DNA of 8,722 bases, taken from positions 1 to 8,722 of the forward strand of contig SFHQ01000051.1 of assembly GCA_004556345.1 (NCBI GenBank). The letters are read 5' to 3'. The notes below the pieces were generated by a model. That model ran no database searches. It worked only from the letters and a program-made list of their open reading frames with translations, and had not been told where the DNA came from. The DNA comes from Clostridiales bacterium. GTDB lineage: Bacteria; Bacillota; Clostridia; Oscillospirales; Oscillospiraceae. The translations under genes were made by a program, and so were the position numbers. Below are positions 6,697-8,722 of this stretch, in pieces. Every line of letters begins with the position of its first letter. The stretch's first letter is position 1.

Positions 6697-7752
6697 TTAA
6701 TACTTGGCCAACATTTCTTTGGCCTTGGCCACGATCTTGTTCTCGTCGATCAGGTGCCAATACTCGCCATAAAATTCCACGGGATGCTTGTTGCCGTCGG
6801 CCAGGATGATGTCGTCCGTCATCTGGCCCAGGATGTTCATCTCAATGTCCAGGAAGGCTTTCACCTGGGGGCCCAGGGCCTCGAAGGCCTTCTTGGGGTA
6901 GGGCCACAGGGTGATGGGGCGGATCAGGCCCAATTTCATGCCCTCTTTCCGGGCGCGGATGACAGCAGACTTGGCCACGCGGGAGCTGATGCCGTAGGCC
7001 ACCAGGACGATCTCGGCGTCCTCGGTCTGGACGGACTCCCAGCGCTGCTCGTTGGCCTCGATCTCGTTGTATTTGTTGACCAGGTAGATGGGGTACTCGT
7101 CGTTGCCCAGGTCCCAGAAACGGTTCCAGATGACCCGCTGTTTCTCCCCGTCCTTCCGGGGGCGAATGGCCCAGTCGTAAGTATCAATGTCGTGCTCCTT
7201 CATCTCAGGCAGCTCGACGCTCTCGATCATCTCGCCGATGGCACCGTCCGTGGCAATGATGACGGGATGACGGTATTTCTCGGCCAGGTCGAAGGACATA
7301 TAGGCCAGGTCAGCAGTCTCCTGGACGCTGGCAGGGGCCAGGACGATGGTGCGGTAGTCGCCGTGGCCGCCGCCGCGGGTGATCTGCCAGTAGTCGCCCT
7401 GTCCGGCGAAAATATCGCCCAGACCGGCGCCGATCCGCATGATGTCCGCGATGACGGCGGGCACGTCGCTGGCACACAGATAGGAGATGCCCTCCTGCTT
7501 CAAAGAGAAGCCCGGACCGGAGGTGGTGGTCAGCGCACGGGCGCCGGCGGAAGCGGCACCCAGCAGCATGTTGATGCCGGCCAGCTCAGACTCGGTCTGC
7601 ACGCAGTTTCCGCCCAGCTCGTCCATTCTCCAGGAGAGGTACTCCAGGATCGCAGACTGGGGCGTAATGGGATAGCCGCTGAAAAAGCGGCAGCCTGCCC
7701 GCAGGCAGGACTCAGCCAGGGCTTCGTTGCCCGTGATCAAAACTTTTGCCAT
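6697..7752 (-). CDS. vorB: 2-oxoacid:ferredoxin oxidoreductase, alpha subunit (VorB-type)
   Basis: This 351-residue alpha subunit contains the Pyr domain (POR_N, PF01855) and the second domain (PFOR_II, PF17147). It forms the active site with beta. Visible motifs: ITGNEALAESCLRAGC at 6-21, GYPITPQS at 26-33 (substrate and TPP pocket), ESELAGI at 54-60 with the conserved glutamate that activates TPP, TTSGPGFSL at 76-84, and GLIRPITLWPYP near residue 285 in the second domain. Length and layout match the chain annotated as VorB (3-methyl-2-oxobutanoate dehydrogenase/ferredoxin) in Clostridia, which differs from the fused single-chain pyruvate enzyme. That name suggests branched-chain 2-oxo acids but does not prove it; aryl-pyruvates and 2-oxoglutarate are used by close relatives. 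The start at 7752 has AAGGAGGGGG about 6 bases upstream. The gene follows delta by 14 bases. Confidence 0.94.
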   Translation of the reverse strand: MAKVLITGNEALAESCLRAGCRFFSGYPITPQSAILEYLSWRMDELGGNCVQTESELAGINMLLGAASAGARALTTTSGPGFSLKQEGISYLCASDVPAVIADIMRIGAGLGDIFAGQGDYWQITRGGGHGDYRTIVLAPASVQETADLAYMSFDLAEKYRHPVIIATDGAIGEMIESVELPEMKEHDIDTYDWAIRPRKDGEKQRVIWNRFWDLGNDEYPIYLVNKYNEIEANEQRWESVQTEDAEIVLVAYGISSRVAKSAVIRARKEGMKLGLIRPITLWPYPKKAFEALGPQVKAFLDIEMNILGQMTDDIILADGNKHPVEFYGEYWHLIDENKIVAKAKEMLAKY

Positions 7753-7766
7753 TGTTCTCCCCCTCC

Positions 7767-7973
7767 TTATTGCTCTGCGATCTCGATGCAGTAGTCGGGA
7801 CATAGCTTATAGCAGGACCCGCAGCCAATACATTCTTTGTCTTCGTTCAAATGGATCAGCCCAAAACCCTTGGCGCTGAGCTCCTTCGAGGGCGTCAGCA
7901 CGCCCTTGGGACATACGCTGGCACAGAGGAAACATCCCTTGCAACGGCTCATATCCAGTATTACTTTAGCCAT
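7767..7973 (-). CDS. 2-oxoacid:ferredoxin oxidoreductase, ferredoxin-like delta subunit
   Basis: This 68-residue bacterial-type 2x[4Fe-4S] polypeptide is the first gene of the operon. The two binding sites are CKGCFLCASVCP (C11, C14, C17, C21) and CIGCGSCYKLCP (C48, C51, C54, C58); the fourth cysteine of each motif ligates the other cluster. It passes electrons from the alpha/beta core to free ferredoxin. The start MAKVILDMSRC at 7973 is decided by a strong GAGGAGG site about 6 bases upstream. A longer frame to 8075 lies in the untranslated leader and adds non-conserved residues. Position directly before alpha and beta marks it as the delta subunit and not an unrelated ferredoxin. Confidence 0.95.
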   Translation of the reverse strand: MAKVILDMSRCKGCFLCASVCPKGVLTPSKELSAKGFGLIHLNEDKECIGCGSCYKLCPDYCIEIAEQ

Positions 7974-8091
7974 AGTTACCTCCTCATCACAAGCCCCGGC
8001 AGAAAACTGGGGAAGGCGCGGCGCGGTCCCGCACTCTGTCAAAGCCCATCTCACTATTTTATGCAAAAATTGCAAATAAAAATTCTAAAGC
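7974..8091 (-). promoter_or_regulatory. About 118-base 5' leader of the operon
   Basis: This is the stretch between the predicted transcription start (near 8091) and the first ATG. It holds the GAGGAGG ribosome binding site, a small inverted repeat CCCC/GGGG near the ribosome binding site (about 7994-8012), and an AT-rich first third. I see no known riboswitch and no T-box or specifier-loop pattern. Its length leaves room for leader control, but nothing specific can be claimed. Confidence 0.35.
8062..8074. promoter_or_regulatory. Short inverted repeat just downstream of the predicted start of transcription
   Basis: TGCAA-AAA-TTGCA is a perfect 5-bp inverted repeat with a 3-base centre. It lies about 17-29 bases into the predicted transcript, where a repressor could block initiation or elongation. 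It is short enough to occur by chance in AT-rich DNA and no regulator gene is in view. Confidence 0.2.
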
Positions 8092-8097
8092 CCATAC

Positions 8098-8126
8098 AGT
8101 ATATTGCTACTTTCCGTGTTTGTCAA
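8098..8126 (-). promoter_or_regulatory. Near-consensus sigma-A (sigma-70) promoter driving the operon
   Basis: On the minus strand the -35 is TTGACA (8126-8121), the spacer is exactly 17 bases (8120-8104), and the -10 is TATACT (8103-8098). That is a perfect -35 and one mismatch in the -10. A/T-rich DNA with A-tracts lies just upstream (8132-8158) and could act as an UP element. The start of transcription is expected near 8091, about 118 bases before the delta-subunit ATG. The next gene upstream on this strand ends at 8380 behind its own hairpin, so this promoter probably starts the whole seven-gene transcript. Confidence 0.75.
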
Positions 8127-8240
8127 TGTGGACTTTCGATATTTTCCCTCTTTTTTTTCCTAGAATTTTGCCTCTCGCCACTTCCGTCCAAAAAATATTT
8201 ATTCACATAAAAGAATATTCAATTCTCTCCCCAACGTCAT
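8127..8240. other. AT-rich upstream region, no gene seen
   Basis: This stretch is much richer in AT than the flanking genes. It contains an eight-T run at 8151-8158 and two AATATT palindromes at 8194-8199 and 8214-8219, centred 20 bp apart. Two helical turns between identical palindromes is a spacing seen in operators, but the sequence is low-complexity and this may be chance. I see no coding signal on either strand. Confidence 0.3.
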
Positions 8241-8297
8241 AACGTCATCGCAACGGTACGCGGCATGGGCATCGAGCCGATCCAGTGGGACGTGAAA
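8241..8297 (+). pseudogene. Possible tiny remnant of a polysaccharide deacetylase gene
   Basis: A + strand stretch encodes NVIATVRGMGIEPIQWDVK. The end (G-EPIQWDV) resembles the strand of sporulation-type polysaccharide deacetylases in Clostridia, where the sequence usually continues D-SLDWK. Here the match stops at WDV and runs into the hairpin at 8321-8375. There is no start, ribosome binding site or further homology. Nineteen residues are too few to be sure, so this is a suggestion from pattern memory only. Confidence 0.3.
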
Positions 8298-8320
8298 GTA
8301 TTGGCAGCAGTTGGGGCAAA

Positions 8321-8375
8321 GACAACACCCCCTTGGTCTCCTGCCGCAGCAGGTAGGACCCAAGGGGGTGTTGTC
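8321..8375 (-). terminator. Hairpin terminator of the right-hand nuclease gene
   Basis: The arms 8321-8336 (GACAACACCCCCTTGG) and 8360-8375 are perfectly complementary over 16 bp. The pairing can extend inward with CCTGC/GCAGG after an internal mismatch. On the minus strand it begins 4 bases after the TGA at 8380 and is followed by TTTGCCCC. It ends the right-hand gene and separates it from the operon promoter. Confidence 0.7.
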
Positions 8376-8379
8376 CCTC

Positions 8380-8652
8380 TCAGTTTGTTGCTCGTTTGAC
8401 GAGGCACCGCTTCTTGTAAAACGCAATGCCGTAGCACAGAATCTCATCGTACTCATCCCGGAAATCTTCTGCGTACTGCCGCGCTTCGATCTGACGCAGT
8501 GCCGCGTCACACGCCGCAGGCAGTTCCTCAGGAGACTTGGCCACCTTCGCCTCGAAGATCACGACACGGGAATTTTCCTCATCGTAAAGCACGATGTCGC
8601 TTCTCCCCTCCCCGTGTTCTCGGTTGGATTCCACAGAATAGTGGAAGCTGGC
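8380..8652 (-). repeat. Right copy of the dispersed direct repeat (partner 848-1120)
   Basis: This is the partner of the left copy, in the same orientation. The homology on this side continues into a normal C-terminal domain (FYHAFLAGILASF), whereas the left copy switches to the Walker A region. The two copies bracket the complete seven-gene operon. Confidence 0.85.
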
Positions 8653-8722
8653 TAAGATACCAGCCAAGAAAGCATGGTAGAAGTCTTCCTTGTAATCGTG
8701 GTAACTGATTGTTTTGCGGAGC
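8380..8722 (-). CDS. C-terminal part of AAA-ATPase-like / PD-(D/E)XK nuclease-domain protein (runs off right edge)
   Basis: The last 113 residues of a gene whose start lies beyond the window. Visible: LRKTISYHDYKEDFYHAFLAG, the entry to the C-terminal domain of this family (PF08011, formerly DUF1703). Then come SNREHGEGRSDIVLYD with the catalytic-pattern aspartate, VIFEAKV with the E-x-K pair, QIEARQYAEDF, and YGIAFYKKRCLVKR before a TGA. Intact relatives carry an N-terminal AAA-ATPase-like domain (PF09820) and exceed 500 residues. The biochemical role is unsettled; the fold suggests DNA cleavage or processing, and the genes occur in many copies in some gut bacteria. Here the domain is unbroken up to the edge, unlike the deleted copy at 848-1258, to which the shared 90 residues are about 94% identical. 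Whether the rest of this copy is complete cannot be seen. Confidence 0.88.
   Translation of the reverse strand, partial: LRKTISYHDYKEDFYHAFLAGILASFHYSVESNREHGEGRSDIVLYDEENSRVVIFEAKVAKSPEELPAACDAALRQIEARQYAEDFRDEYDEILCYGIAFYKKRCLVKRATN

Noticed and set aside
6754..7794. 346-codon open frame on the + strand
   Set aside because: Antisense to the alpha subunit, whose motifs (YPITP, SGPGFSL) are clear; the reverse frame has none.
7974..8075. Upstream start for the delta subunit at 8075
   Set aside because: The added residues are not conserved in ferredoxin subunits, and a strong ribosome binding site sits directly before the ATG at 7973.
848..8652. Insertion sequence or composite transposon ending in the nuclease repeats
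   Set aside because: No transposase, no terminal inverted repeats and no target duplication are visible. The repeats are gene tails ending at stop codons.
1..8722. CRISPR arrays, tRNA or rRNA genes
   Set aside because: I looked for regularly spaced repeats and for conserved tRNA/rRNA sequences on both strands and saw none.

Overview
The window looks like chromosomal DNA from an obligately anaerobic, fairly GC-rich Clostridia, most likely an Oscillospiraceae-type gut bacterium (Flavonifractor/Oscillibacter-like). This is inferred from a ferredoxin-linked 2-oxoacid oxidoreductase, strong AGGAGG ribosome binding sites, a Clostridia-style family III CoA-transferase, and an AAA-ATPase/PD-(D/E)XK gene family that is expanded in such genomes. 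All recognised genes except one possible 57-bp remnant lie on the minus strand.

Region by region, left to right in + coordinates. Positions 1-682 hold the N-terminal part of an unrecognised secreted or surface protein with a clear signal peptide. Positions 771-814 are a strong hairpin. Positions 848-1258 are a broken AAA-ATPase/PD-(D/E)XK gene that has lost its middle. Positions 1265-1320 are a long hairpin terminator. Positions 1341-7973 are a tightly packed seven-gene block. Positions 7974-8379 are an AT-rich upstream region with a near-consensus sigma-A promoter, a short possible polysaccharide-deacetylase remnant and a terminator hairpin. Positions 8380-8722 are the 3' end of a second AAA-ATPase/PD-(D/E)XK gene that runs off the window and is nearly identical to the tail of the broken copy.

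The seven-gene block is transcribed right to left: small 2x[4Fe-4S] ferredoxin subunit (delta), alpha, TPP-binding beta and gamma subunits of a VOR/KOR-type 2-oxoacid:ferredoxin oxidoreductase, then a family III (CaiB/FldA-like) CoA-transferase, a class I/II PLP aminotransferase and a BCCT-family transporter. Together they read as a catabolic module. The transporter takes up an amino acid or similar compound, the aminotransferase makes the 2-oxo acid, the oxidoreductase decarboxylates it oxidatively to an acyl-CoA while reducing ferredoxin, and the CoA-transferase moves CoA to another acid so that the product acid can leave. The substrate cannot be read from sequence. Branched-chain or aromatic amino acids are the usual substrates of such enzyme sets. 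The transporter has lost most of the tryptophans that bind trimethylammonium groups in characterised BCCT carriers, so it probably does not carry a betaine or carnitine.

The points most worth a second look are the non-canonical BCCT carrier fixed in an amino-acid-fermentation operon, and the pair of near-identical nuclease-domain repeats in direct orientation on either side of the operon, one of them a clean in-frame deletion derivative.
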